A stretch of DNA of 64,000 nt from Bacteroidota bacterium (GTDB lineage: Bacteria; Bacteroidota; Bacteroidia; B-17B0; Aurantibacillaceae): NCBI GenBank assembly GCA_013697245.1, contig JACCXH010000022.1, positions 1-64,000 on the forward strand, given 5' to 3'. The notes under the pieces were generated by a model, which did not search any database, was not told where the DNA came from, and saw only the letters and a program-made list of their open reading frames with translations. Numbering within the stretch: position 1 is the first letter of the stretch; each line of letters begins with the position of its first letter. Shown piece by piece: positions 1 through 7,782 of the stretch. The position numbers were made by a program, and so were the translations under genes.

Positions 1-91
1 GTAAAGCTATAACAGTAATAAAAATTGACTGTAAAGCTATTTTAGGAATAAACTTTAATGCTGAAAAAACTGTAAAGCTATATCAGTAATA
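1..91. repeat. three short direct repeats at the window edge
   Basis: The decamer GTAAAGCTAT occurs at 1-10, 31-40 and 72-81, each followed by a related AT-rich stretch ending near GTAATA or GGAATA. Spacings are 30 and 41 bases. Frame 3 (3-89) is open up to a TAA at 87 and could be the end of a gene lying outside the window, so the repeat may be partly coding. The role is unknown and the array may continue to the left. Confidence 0.4.
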
Positions 92-132
92 ACTCTTAAA
101 AGTGTAAGGTTTATTCAGTACGAGACAGGTAA

Positions 133-363
133 TACTTTGTAAATGTTGGCTTTCCGGTTTTTAAAAAGTTAAGCGGTTTTATAGAGAGTTATGGTGAAAT
201 TACATGCTACAATTTTGAAAACCGCTATGATGGAGGATTTGCCTACCTCTTAACAGACAATATACAGTTAGATCTCTCTGCGGGATATGGAAATAATACG
301 TTTGAAGACTATTTTGTAAGTGGGGGGATTTCATGGAGAATAAACTTTAAAAATACAAATTAA
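133..363 (+). pseudogene. 3' remnant of an outer-membrane transporter-like barrel protein
   Basis: Frame 133-363 encodes about 76 residues with no start codon and a stop (TAA at 130) directly upstream. The sequence contains YDGGFAYLLTDNIQLDLSAG and ends in FVSGGISWRINF, the typical C-terminal beta-strands of the MetA-pathway-of-phenol-degradation transporter family (PF13557-like), normally about 250-300 residues. Only the last quarter is present. The rest is not found upstream in any joined frame, so this looks like a truncated gene left after an insertion or deletion rather than one cut by the window edge. A nearby frameshift cannot be excluded. Confidence 0.6.
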
Positions 364-488
364 TAAAATATTACGTACTTAGGTATTTGATCTAATAAGT
401 AATAGGCCAGACCGTATTTTAAAATTAAATGCCTGATTTTGGATTGATAATACTGCCCTTATCTATAGTAGGCTGTATTAAAAATGGT

Positions 489-1400
489 TTATTCTTTAAA
501 GCTTAATTCACTAAAATTAACTTTGGGTGCATAATAATGCAGCTCCCACCGTGTGGCAATTAGCTCTTTTTTATTTTGTGGTAGCAGCCGGAATTTCAAA
601 GTCTCATTTTCATCTGCGCTTTGGCATATCTTTTTTAGCGATTCCCTTAACTCTAAAATTTCATTTGCATAAGGGTAGTTTTGCAGACTTTTAAAATAAT
701 TGGAGCGGATCAACAAGGTAAAAGCGTTACAAATTTCTTTGAGATCATCTACTTTAATTGTTTTCATTTCAGAAAACGTCAATAAACATTCCGCCAAACA
801 TTTAAAGCGGGTACTTACCCATAAATAAATACCGGTAGCATCGTTCCAAAACAATGGAGATAATTTTGAAATGTTATCCCGCTCATCGGTTAACTCAATT
901 AAAGCGTCAACAAAAGGGCTTTTGTAGTGTTTGTATTGTGCTTCTAAATCTCTACCCGCATTATTATTTACGTTTAATGCATCAATTGACGGATAATTTG
1001 TTGACGGCTTTTGGCTTTGCCCTGATACTTCTGTTGACGGATAAATCATTTTAGTGGATGGGTTTTCATCTTCTAAGTTTTTTTTTGTTGACGGGTAAAT
1101 TATTTTAGTTGACATATAATTTATTGCATTTTCCTTTATTGACGGATATTGGTTTTGTTGTGATCCATCAGTTGACGGATAAATAGATTTAGCCAGAGCC
1201 TCTTCATTTTCGTTTAAATACTTTGTTGACGGCTCAGTATCGTTTTTACTTAATTGTAATTCATGCATTGATTTTAAATTGACGGATAAATTCATTTTCC
1301 GTACTTTATAAGCCATTTGCTTATGTGAGGGGCAGCAATAAACAGCATCAATGCGTTTAGGAATGAATGAATTTTGACAGTATGGGCATATTATTTTCAT
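489..1400 (-). CDS. zinc-finger protein with internal YPST repeats, unknown function
   Basis: I do not recognise a named family. The N-terminus has a Cys-rich knuckle (C5, C8, C22, C23, H26) resembling the short zinc ribbons found in Bacteroidota mobile-element proteins. Residues about 36-140 are low complexity and carry repeated (I/Y)YPST(K) motifs, encoded by repeats of a TTGACGGATAAAT-like DNA word. Residues about 150-303 look globular and helical (DALIELTDERDNISKL onward). It ends a leftward gene series, six bases after the preceding gene, so probably co-transcribed with it. The DNA repeat appears to matter more than the peptide, because one copy lies in another frame. A replication, transfer or regulatory role is inference. 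Confidence 0.7.
   Translation of the reverse strand: MKIICPYCQNSFIPKRIDAVYCCPSHKQMAYKVRKMNLSVNLKSMHELQLSKNDTEPSTKYLNENEEALAKSIYPSTDGSQQNQYPSIKENAINYMSTKIIYPSTKKNLEDENPSTKMIYPSTEVSGQSQKPSTNYPSIDALNVNNNAGRDLEAQYKHYKSPFVDALIELTDERDNISKLSPLFWNDATGIYLWVSTRFKCLAECLLTFSEMKTIKVDDLKEICNAFTLLIRSNYFKSLQNYPYANEILELRESLKKICQSADENETLKFRLLPQNKKELIATRWELHYYAPKVNFSELSFKE
986..1299. repeat. iteron-like cluster of TTGACGGATAAAT repeats inside a gene
   Basis: Copies of (G/A)TTGACGG(A/G)TAAAT or clear variants start (at TTGAC) at 986, 1001, 1034, 1088, 1109, 1139, 1172, 1226 and 1279, with a weak one near 1054. Several extend further with ATTTTAG downstream. Nine share one phase modulo 3 and encode YPST-type peptides. 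The copy at 1279 is in a different phase and encodes Leu-Ser-Val. Conservation of the word across frames suggests selection on DNA. The same orientation throughout resembles iterons or a repeated protein-binding site. Confidence 0.75.
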
Positions 1401-1406
1401 GTTGAG

Positions 1407-1676
1407 TTACCTCCAGTTAACGTTTTCTTCTTCTTCTTCTTCTTCTGATCGGAAATTAGTATAATCTTCTAACATTGTTTGTATATCATACAGTGCATTT
1501 TGATGGCGACTAAATTTTTTATCGTAAGTAATGGCTACTACTATAAGGCTTCGGTTTGGGATCACCTGTATAATTTCATGTGTTAGGTTTTCTTTAAGGA
1601 TGACGCTTAAAACGTCAACGACCATATCTATGGGTATTTTGATCGTTTCTTCAATTATTTCTTTTTCTTGTTTCAT
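1407..1676 (-). CDS. small hypothetical protein with poly-Glu tail
   Basis: About 89 residues from ATG at 1676; an upstream in-frame TTG at 1700 is less likely. No family is recognised. The N-terminus is charged, the middle has two predicted beta/alpha segments (VVDVLSVILK, SLIVVAITYD), and the C-terminus is a run of glutamates encoded by a (TTC)n microsatellite. It sits between a coiled-coil gene and the zinc-finger gene in the same leftward cluster, six bases from the latter. Confidence 0.6.
   Translation of the reverse strand: MKQEKEIIEETIKIPIDMVVDVLSVILKENLTHEIIQVIPNRSLIVVAITYDKKFSRHQNALYDIQTMLEDYTNFRSEEEEEEENVNWR
1425..1446. repeat. (TTC)7 microsatellite in a coding region
   Basis: Seven TTC triplets in a row, read on the minus strand as GAA codons giving a poly-Glu tract near the C-terminus of the small protein at 1407-1676. 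Triplet slippage would change tail length without a frameshift. Confidence 0.85.
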
Positions 1677-1730
1677 GGCTTTTAATTTTAAAGGCTTCAA
1701 TTATTGGCTAAATTTTGACGGTTTGGCAGT

Positions 1731-2123
1731 TTATAAATGAACGCTTCTTTTATAGTGAGCTGATTTTCCTGCATTTTCATAAGCGCGTTTAGTAGTAAAA
1801 AGGTCATCGTCACCTTGTTTGCGCTTTTGGTTTGCCTCGTTATTTAATTGTAAGATCAAGCGGTCTTGCTCGTTTTCAAGATCTTTGATCCTGTCTTTTT
1901 GCCCGCCGATCTCTTTTTGCATTTCTTCCATTTTATCCTGCATAGGCTTTATAAATAAAAAATAGTTTGCACCAAGCGAACCAGCCCCGGTTAGTAAATG
2001 TTTTAACCAGTCTGGAATATTAAGGCCATCAAGGTTCAATCCTTCCAAAGGGTTGCTGCTTTTATTTTTGTTGGTCTTTTGAGTGTTGTCCTCACTTTTG
2101 GTTTTATTTTCATTCTCTTCCAT
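1731..2123 (-). CDS. membrane-associated coiled-coil small protein
   Basis: 130 residues from ATG at 2123. The first 30 residues are polar (Lys/Asn/Thr-rich). A weakly hydrophobic stretch follows (residues about 40-60, WLKHLLTGAGSLGANYFLFI) that could touch or cross a membrane. A coiled coil occupies residues about 62-100 (MEEMQKEIGGQKDRIKDLEN), with a basic tail. It lies 24 bases after the upstream gene in the leftward cluster. No family is recognised; small helical accessory proteins like this are common in Bacteroidota integrated elements. Confidence 0.6.
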   Translation of the reverse strand: MEENENKTKSEDNTQKTNKNKSSNPLEGLNLDGLNIPDWLKHLLTGAGSLGANYFLFIKPMQDKMEEMQKEIGGQKDRIKDLENEQDRLILQLNNEANQKRKQGDDDLFTTKRAYENAGKSAHYKRSVHL

Positions 2124-2147
2124 TTTTTCGGATTTTAATGGTTATTT

Positions 2148-2447
2148 TCAGATGTACATAATGTTTCTTGCCATTTCGCTTATTGCAAGGGAAACCCTCA
2201 GTTTTATGTTTTCTTTCTCCAATGCTTCAAGTGCTTGTACCAGCTGATGAAGATCCTTTCTTTGTTTTAAGATATGCTGCTCTAATTCTGTAATGATTGG
2301 TTCATCTTCCTGCAAATAATCAAGCTGCATACGAAGCCTGTTTTTATCATCCTGCCCTAAATAAGTACAGACTATATTTTTTTCTTTGCATCTTTTTAAT
2401 ACCTCACCTGCTAACAGACTTAGAATATTTATTGTTTTAGTTTTCAT
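2148..2447 (-). CDS. small helical/coiled-coil hypothetical protein
   Basis: 99 residues from ATG at 2447. The second half (EQHILKQRKDLHQLVQALEA onward) is strongly helical with heptad-like hydrophobics. No Cys/His cluster, signal peptide or catalytic motif is seen. First gene of the run 2447-489, preceded by a hairpin-containing gap (2448-2606). Function unknown. Confidence 0.6.
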   Translation of the reverse strand: MKTKTINILSLLAGEVLKRCKEKNIVCTYLGQDDKNRLRMQLDYLQEDEPIITELEQHILKQRKDLHQLVQALEALEKENIKLRVSLAISEMARNIMYI

Positions 2448-2536
2448 GATGCTAATTTTTTTATCGTTTATAATTGATGGATTATATATAAAGTGTATGA
2501 TCCATTTAGTTTAATTATTTGCTTTTTTGTTTTTTC

Positions 2537-2582
2537 GTAAGCAGGGCAAACTTTTTTTAATGCCTGTTTGCCCTGTTCTTAC
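2537..2582. other. strong 15-bp hairpin in the gap between two element genes
   Basis: GTAAG then CAGGGCAAAC (2537-2551) can pair with GTTTGCCCTG (2566-2575) and CTTAC (2578-2582), with a two-base bulge. On the minus strand, where the flanking genes run, the stem is followed by an A-rich not a U-rich tract, so it is not a standard terminator for the gene at 2607-2921. On the plus strand it is followed by CTTTTTA. It could be an attenuator, a processing site or a DNA-level recombination site. Confidence 0.6.
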
Positions 2583-2606
2583 TGCTTTTTACCTAATCTT
2601 TACTCG

Positions 2607-2921
2607 TTAGGCGATGATAACACGCTTGCGTTTTAAACCCTTCATAAAATTTAAGACTTCGGCTTTCTTAAAAAGTAGCTTGCGCCCGATCCTATAAAAA
2701 GGCATACCCAGTTTTTTATAATTGTGTATGCTTACTTTTGAGCATCGCAGGAATTTTGACAGTTCCAAAATATTAAATACTTCTTCGTCTGATTTAATAT
2801 CATTTTTTATAGTGCCATCTTCTTCTTTGCGCCCATTTATTGCATCTGCTATCAACTGTTTTGTTAATATTATAAACTCTTCTATAGTAAGAGTATATAA
2901 TGGTTTTTTATCTTCACTCAT
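2607..2921 (-). CDS. excisionase-family helix-turn-helix DNA-binding protein (copy 1)
   Basis: 104 residues from ATG at 2921. The C-terminal half (about 48-100) is a MerR-like/excisionase winged helix-turn-helix: FNILELSKFLRCSKVSIHNY followed by the wing MPFYRIGRKLLFKKAEVLNF. This matches the helix_turn_helix_17 type common beside integrases in Bacteroidota elements. The N-terminal 45 residues are a helical extension. A paralogue lies immediately upstream (3002-3280). A role in excision or element gene control is inferred from family and context. Confidence 0.75.
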   Translation of the reverse strand: MSEDKKPLYTLTIEEFIILTKQLIADAINGRKEEDGTIKNDIKSDEEVFNILELSKFLRCSKVSIHNYKKLGMPFYRIGRKLLFKKAEVLNFMKGLKRKRVIIA

Positions 2922-3001
2922 ATCTTTCTTCTTTCTATCTTTTTTTGATCAATGGTTTTGAAAACTCTCAGCTTTCCTGGCCAATAATAAACTTTACTTA
3001 T

Positions 3002-3280
3002 TTATTCATGGTTCACCTCCTTTTCTTTTTTTGTTTTCATCCAGGCATTTAATTCATGTTTGGAGAAATGTAATTTTTTGCCCTTTTTATGGAAGGGTAT
3101 TTTTTTGTTGCTGGTATAATCGTATAAGGTAGTTACAGGCATTTTTAAATACAGGCTTGCTTGCTGTATATTAAAAAACTCATCTTCATCCTTCTTTTGC
3201 TTTAATCCTTGTTCAACAGCCTCAACGATAATTGTTTTTAAATCATATACGCTTAGGGTTTCAATTATTAATCGTTTCAT
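3002..3280 (-). CDS. excisionase-family helix-turn-helix DNA-binding protein (copy 2)
   Basis: 92 residues from ATG at 3280, preferred over a GTG at 3319. Residues about 35-85 form the same winged helix-turn-helix as the neighbour: FFNIQQASLYLKMPVTTLYD with the wing IPFHKKGKKLHFSKHELNAW. The aromatic and Lys positions match between the two proteins, so they are paralogues. It follows a GC-rich spacer and a strong terminator that closes the upstream gene, so it probably has its own promoter; a weak -7-like TACCTTTA occurs near 3325-3332 on the minus strand. DNA-binding regulator or directionality factor. Confidence 0.75.
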   Translation of the reverse strand: MKRLIIETLSVYDLKTIIVEAVEQGLKQKKDEDEFFNIQQASLYLKMPVTTLYDYTSNKKIPFHKKGKKLHFSKHELNAWMKTKKEKEVNHE

Positions 3281-3351
3281 GGTAAATAATTTTTTAAATA
3301 AATAAGAGTTCTTTCTCACTTATAAGTAAAGGTAGTAGGCAAAGAAGGGGG

Positions 3352-3380
3352 CGGGGTAGCCCCGATTTGTACCCCGATTT
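3352..3380. repeat. GC-rich spacer with alternative hairpins and a direct repeat
   Basis: In an otherwise AT-rich region, CGGGGT (3352-3357) can pair with ACCCCG (3371-3376). Alternatively GGGG (3353-3356) can pair with CCCC (3360-3363). CCCCGATTT is directly repeated at 3360 and 3372. It lies just upstream of the helix-turn-helix gene at 3280 and could be an operator or leader element for it. Confidence 0.45.
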
Positions 3381-3404
3381 TAGGATTGTTTTGTTATAAT
3401 GGGT

Positions 3405-3448
3405 ATAAAAACAGAAAATCCCAAACAGGTTTAGTTCTGTTTGGGGTT
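3405..3448 (-). terminator. rho-independent terminator after the 3469-4287 gene
   Basis: On the minus strand a 12-bp stem (CTGTTTGGG at 3437-3445 with CCCAAACAG at 3420-3428, plus three flanking pairs) has an 8-base loop and is followed by a T-rich tract (rc of 3405-3417). It ends transcription about 20 bases beyond the stop of the gene at 3469. Confidence 0.85.
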
Positions 3449-3468
3449 ATTTAGGAATTATTATAGTT

Positions 3469-4287
3469 TTAAGATAGGCTCTTATTGATAGAATCGATTT
3501 CCTTCTGAACAAGGTTGATTCCTTCAGCATGCTTAATATCTGCAAATTGTTTTTTAACAAATTCAAGATCGATTAATAATAGCTTATCCGGTTTTACATA
3601 AGGAAGATCTTTTATGACTTTATAAAGTGGCGCGTTATCAATATTACTATATGGCCAATTAAATAAAGCATGACCAAACCTTGTTAACGCAGCAAGTGAA
3701 ACGTCATCTTTTCGTGTTTGTATGCCCATTATTTTCAGGACAAAATAATACATGAGGGCTTGTCGCTTGCGGTTAAATTCCGGATTTTTTATTTTACTTT
3801 GATTTCCTTCGGGTATTTCAGTTGGTTCAGGCTTAATAACCGCAGATTCTTTGGACGTATTAGGCGGTAACAAAAGTAGTTTGTCTAAATGTGTAGTAAG
3901 TGTTTTTTCCAAAACAAAGGTTACAAAGTGGTCAAAATCCATAAGATCGAAAAAAGGCTCGTTTATTTTGAGTTTTTGAAAAAGGAGTGTTTTGCTATAT
4001 TCATCATCATTAAAATAATTGATCAGGTTGGTTCTTATAAATGGAACCATTTTATCTCTATACTTAGTGAGCAGTTTACTGCGTATAAATTCACCTCTGT
4101 CAAATTTAACTTCTTCCCACAATTCCAAATTTTCATCATAGCTAAAAATTCCCGCAATATATCCCCTAAGCGTTTCTATAAAGTAAATTTGATCCTCAAC
4201 GTGATCTAATGGTTTAAGGCTTTCGTTAATATCCTTAACGAAAGCATGATAAACTATTTCGACAACTTCTTTACGCTCATCTAACAT
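3469..4287 (-). CDS. hypothetical protein of a mobile-element-like cluster
   Basis: 272 residues from ATG at 4287. No family is recognised. It is acidic and helical without a signal peptide. Residues about 1-135 carry aromatic helices (NESLKPLDHVEDQIYFIETL), followed by a Pro-rich linker near 143-165, then a Lys/Arg-rich helical C-terminal part (NRKRQALMYYFVLKIMGIQT onward) ending in a coiled stretch. Domain layout and position beside excisionase-like genes resemble the cytosolic hypothetical genes near integrases in Bacteroidota. It is transcribed alone, with a strong terminator after it. Confidence 0.6.
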   Translation of the reverse strand: MLDERKEVVEIVYHAFVKDINESLKPLDHVEDQIYFIETLRGYIAGIFSYDENLELWEEVKFDRGEFIRSKLLTKYRDKMVPFIRTNLINYFNDDEYSKTLLFQKLKINEPFFDLMDFDHFVTFVLEKTLTTHLDKLLLLPPNTSKESAVIKPEPTEIPEGNQSKIKNPEFNRKRQALMYYFVLKIMGIQTRKDDVSLAALTRFGHALFNWPYSNIDNAPLYKVIKDLPYVKPDKLLLIDLEFVKKQFADIKHAEGINLVQKEIDSINKSLS

Positions 4288-4351
4288 AAACTAATAACGG
4301 TAAAACGGGTTATAAATTACAACCTAAAATAACTATATTTTTTGATTAAAT

Positions 4352-4380
4352 AAAAACCGAGGTAAAACACCTCGGTTTTT
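4352..4380. terminator. bidirectional terminator-like hairpin between divergent genes
   Basis: AAAAACCGAGGT (4352-4363), loop AAAAC, ACCTCGGTTTTT (4369-4380): a 12-bp symmetric stem with A- and T-tracts, a textbook two-way terminator. Both flanking genes (4287 leftward, 4584 rightward) start here, so it would lie in both leaders or upstream of both. It may be left over from a gene displaced by insertion, or act as an attenuator. The rest of 4288-4583 shows only the palindrome listed separately. Confidence 0.8.
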
Positions 4381-4410
4381 CTGTGGAGATTTCTTTAAAA
4401 AACAAACGTA

Positions 4411-4428
4411 GAATGAGAACGTTCATTA
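4411..4428. promoter_or_regulatory. palindrome upstream of the imelysin gene
   Basis: GAACGTTC at 4417-4424 is an 8-bp perfect palindrome inside AATGAGAACGTTCATTAT, about 160 bases upstream of the imelysin start. It resembles short operator half-site pairs and the GAACGATTGTTC element near the TetR gene at 53.5 kb. Function is inferred only. Confidence 0.3.
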
Positions 4429-4583
4429 TACAAGTATAATACTAATTTCTTTATTATCTTTCTATTATTGAGTGCCCTGAATGATTTTTGGCTTTTAACT
4501 TACAAACTCGCATTAAATAATACCACGATTAAGGTATTGTTAAAAATCAATCTAAATAAGAGATTTACTAAAATTATTTTCTA

Positions 4584-5777
4584 ATGAAAAAATCTATACT
4601 TTTTATTGCCATTGCTTTTGTTGGTTTTACAGCATGTAAAAAAGATAAGACCGAACCAACACCTGAGCCAACACCAACACCAGTAGTTGACCCTAATGCA
4701 ACACAGAAACAACAAGTAAAGCAAACCTACGCTAACATTGCCTTTGCAGTTTATGACGATGCTTATTTAGGAACACTGGCACTTAAAACCGCTATCAATG
4801 CTTTTGTATTAAACCCAACAGCAACAGGGTTTCAAGCCTGTAAACAAAAATGGTTGGATGTGAGAGAGATTTACGGATTAACTGAGACATTCCGTTTTGT
4901 TGATGGCCCAATTGATGATCCTGCAAATGGCCCTGAAGGATTTATTAATGCCTGGCCTATGGATGAAGCTTATGTTGATTACGTTACAGGAAACGCAACA
5001 GCAGGGATTATAAATAATTCAACAACTTACCCAACCATTGACCAAGCCACGCTTTTGACAGCGAATGAAAACGGCGGCGAAGAAAATATCTCCTTAGGAT
5101 TTCATGCCATTGAATTTTTATTGTGGGGACAAGATCTATCGGCATCTACAGCAGGGGTTCGGCCTTATACAGACTATTTAACAACAGGTGGTACAGCCTC
5201 CAATCAGGCACGAAGAGGACAATATTTAAATACCACCGTTGATATTTTAGTTGCAGGGCTTAAACAAGTTCGCGATGATTGGGATCCAACGGTTTCAGGT
5301 AATTACCATAGTACTTTTTTAGCTTTAGATAATGCTGTCGCTTTAAGAAAAATGTTCAATAGCTTAAAAGTAATGAGCGGTGTTGAACTCTCAGGTGAAC
5401 GTATGTACACAGCTTATACAAATATGAATCAGGAAGATGAACACAGCTGTTTTTCAGATAATACACACCGGGATATTTATTTAAACGCAAAAGGAATGCA
5501 GAACTTATATAACGGTACATATACAAGAACAAACTTAACAGTTGTTTCAGGTTATGCTTTAAAGGATTTAGTGCCGCTTTACGATGCTTCAAAAAATAAT
5601 GATGTTATTAACTATTTAAACAGTTCAATAGCTAAAATTAATTTGATGTACATTCCATTTGATCAAGCAATTATATTAGCGCCCGAAAGACCAAAAGTAT
5701 TAGCATCTGTAAACGAACTCCAAGCCTTGGAAACAAAAATTGTTGCTGCTGCCGGTGCTTTAAGCATTAGTTTTTAA
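4584..5777 (+). CDS. imelysin family lipoprotein
   Basis: 397 residues. Signal peptide with lipobox FTAC (Cys18), then a Thr/Pro-rich tether, then an imelysin (Peptidase_M75, PF09375) domain from about residue 42. The GxHxxE signature is present as GFHAIE (H174, E177) with LLWGQ after it. Imelysins are surface or periplasmic proteins linked to iron acquisition; no peptidase activity is established for most. The next gene, a di-heme oxidoreductase, begins seven bases after the stop, a pairing seen repeatedly for imelysins, so the two probably form one functional unit in periplasmic iron or haem metabolism. Confidence 0.9.
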   Translation: MKKSILFIAIAFVGFTACKKDKTEPTPEPTPTPVVDPNATQKQQVKQTYANIAFAVYDDAYLGTLALKTAINAFVLNPTATGFQACKQKWLDVREIYGLTETFRFVDGPIDDPANGPEGFINAWPMDEAYVDYVTGNATAGIINNSTTYPTIDQATLLTANENGGEENISLGFHAIEFLLWGQDLSASTAGVRPYTDYLTTGGTASNQARRGQYLNTTVDILVAGLKQVRDDWDPTVSGNYHSTFLALDNAVALRKMFNSLKVMSGVELSGERMYTAYTNMNQEDEHSCFSDNTHRDIYLNAKGMQNLYNGTYTRTNLTVVSGYALKDLVPLYDASKNNDVINYLNSSIAKINLMYIPFDQAIILAPERPKVLASVNELQALETKIVAAAGALSISF

Positions 5778-5784
5778 ATTTATT

Positions 5785-7182
5785 TTGAAACAAAACTATT
5801 TATTTATAGCCTTAATTTTTTCTTTAGTCTCTTGTAAAAAAGACCAGAAAACAGAGCCATCCATAACAGTTGGCTCTTCTGCGTATGAAGAAGGCGAAGA
5901 ATTTTCAGCAGGTATAAGAACCGTTAACGATCAATCATCATTGGCGTTTAGTTATCAATTATCAGGGCTAAATGCACAGGAAAAATTAGATTTTTTTGTT
6001 GGCAATTCTTTTTTTAATCAAAATTGGGTCGAAGCACCCTCTTCAACAACAGCAAGAGATGGATTAGGCCCAATGTTTAATGCCCGTTCATGCGCAAGTT
6101 GCCATTTTAGAGATGGTAGAGGCGAGCCTTTTGCTAATAAAGGACTTTTATTTAGACTAAGCGTTCCCGGTATTGGATTAAACGGTGAGCCACTTGCAGA
6201 TATTAACTACGGCGGTCAATTAAGCGACAATTCTATTCAGGGAGTTGCTTCTGAAGGCGTATTTAATATTTTTTACAATGAACAAAATTATCAATTTCCT
6301 GATGGCGAAAACTACTCCTTAAGAACACCTGTTTATACATTTACGGGCTTAAATTATGGGGCGATGAATAGTAGTATTATGTTCTCGCCTCGTATTGGGC
6401 AACAAATGATTGGGCTGGGATTAATAGAAGCTTTGAATGATGCGGATGTTTTATCCAAAGTAGATGAGATGGATGCAAACGCTGATGGCATAAGTGGGAA
6501 AGCAAACTACGTCTATGATGCTATTTCCAAAAGTCAGCGCTTAGGTAAATTTGGATGGAAAGCAAATGTTGCCAATTTATACCATCAAACCGCAGGCGCT
6601 TTTTTAGGGGATTTGGGAATAACAACATGGCTTTTTAAAAATGAAAACTGCACCTCGATACAAAATGATTGCCAAACGGCTATAAATGGTGGCGCGCCGG
6701 AAATAGACAGTACCAACTTAAATTTGACCGTTCTTTATGCCAGGTCATTAGGTGTTCCTATTCGCAGAAACTATAAAGATGCTGATGTATTACTTGGTAA
6801 AATGATCTTTACCAATTTAGGGTGTGCAAATTGTCACACGCCAAAATATACAACCGGAAACAATTCTCCAATTGCAGCTTTAAACACTATTGAAATTAGA
6901 CCATACTCTGACTTTTTACTTCATGATATGGGAAATGATTTAGCAGACAATCGACCCGATTACTTAGCTAATGGCAATGAATGGCGTACTCAGCCACTTT
7001 GGGGCCTTGGTTTAATACAAACTGTAAACGGGCATTCATTTTTATTACATGATGGTAGAGCAAGAACTATTCTTGAGGCAATCATGTGGCACGGTGGTGA
7101 AGCTAATAATTCAAAGCAGAAGTTTAGCATTCTCAAAAAAACGGAGAGAGATGCAGTTATCGCATTTTTAAAATCTTTGTAG
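5785..7182 (+). CDS. di-heme oxidoreductase (DUF1111 family) lipoprotein
   Basis: 465 residues starting at a TTG (5785); no ATG fits. Lipoprotein signal LVSC (Cys17). Two c-type haem motifs: CASCH at 103-107 and CANCH at 347-351, with GLGPMFNARSC just before the first, as in the DHOR family (PF06537), relatives of bacterial di-haem peroxidases. Final segment SFLLHDGRARTILEAIMWHG is the conserved C-terminal motif. Translationally close-coupled to imelysin. It probably transfers electrons in the periplasm for iron handling; the substrate is unknown. Confidence 0.9.
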   Translation: MKQNYLFIALIFSLVSCKKDQKTEPSITVGSSAYEEGEEFSAGIRTVNDQSSLAFSYQLSGLNAQEKLDFFVGNSFFNQNWVEAPSSTTARDGLGPMFNARSCASCHFRDGRGEPFANKGLLFRLSVPGIGLNGEPLADINYGGQLSDNSIQGVASEGVFNIFYNEQNYQFPDGENYSLRTPVYTFTGLNYGAMNSSIMFSPRIGQQMIGLGLIEALNDADVLSKVDEMDANADGISGKANYVYDAISKSQRLGKFGWKANVANLYHQTAGAFLGDLGITTWLFKNENCTSIQNDCQTAINGGAPEIDSTNLNLTVLYARSLGVPIRRNYKDADVLLGKMIFTNLGCANCHTPKYTTGNNSPIAALNTIEIRPYSDFLLHDMGNDLADNRPDYLANGNEWRTQPLWGLGLIQTVNGHSFLLHDGRARTILEAIMWHGGEANNSKQKFSILKKTERDAVIAFLKSL

Positions 7183-7217
7183 GTTTATTTAAAAAGAAGT
7201 GTTAATGCAATTATTAT

Positions 7218-7697
7218 TTAATGAAAATTAAAGGTCGTTACCAGATCACGGTTTCCTGCCTGAGAATGACAATTAATGCAGGTGGACGGATTTCTGTCCA
7301 CGCTATACAAAACTTCTCTATTGGGCTTTATTTCTCCCCACAACCACGAACCTGATCTTTTATACATAAAAGCATAAAGAATAATGGTATTGTTCCCATC
7401 ATAAATATCTTTTACAATTAACGAGCCGTTTGGCATTGTGCCTCCAAGGGGTAACTTTCCATTATCTGTTAGTGCATTAAAGCCAATGTTGTTAAAGCGC
7501 AATTTATATGGCCCGTGCGGGCCATTTGTACCCGGCAAAAGACTACTTGAATTATTTTTATAGTATTTTAAATCTGGCTCATTAATGCTATCCAACAACG
7601 CGAAATTAGAGTAAGCTAATTCAGGATTTTTACCTACTTTTTTTGTACAGGCAATTAAAATGCAAAGTGTAAGAATAAAAAGTAATAAGAATTTCAT
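7218..7697 (-). CDS. cytochrome P460-like c-type haem lipoprotein
   Basis: About 159 residues from ATG at 7697 (an upstream in-frame TTG at 7709 is less likely). Lipoprotein signal with LIAC. The body shows the P460 fold pattern: PYKLRFNNIGFNAL, PNGSLIVKDIY, SWLWGEIKP, then a single haem motif CINCH at residues about 140-144 close to the C-terminus. It is convergent with the di-heme oxidoreductase, 36 bases apart, adding a third periplasmic haem or iron protein. Whether the Lys-haem crosslink of true P460 exists cannot be told from sequence. Confidence 0.75.
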   Translation of the reverse strand: MKFLLLFILTLCILIACTKKVGKNPELAYSNFALLDSINEPDLKYYKNNSSSLLPGTNGPHGPYKLRFNNIGFNALTDNGKLPLGGTMPNGSLIVKDIYDGNNTIILYAFMYKRSGSWLWGEIKPNREVLYSVDRNPSTCINCHSQAGNRDLVTTFNFH

Positions 7698-7782
7698 TTT
7701 ATTTGGCAAATATTTTTATTGTTTTTAAAGATACGAATATTTGGTAAAAAAAGTTTTGCTGTAAGTAGGTAACATTTGCCCT

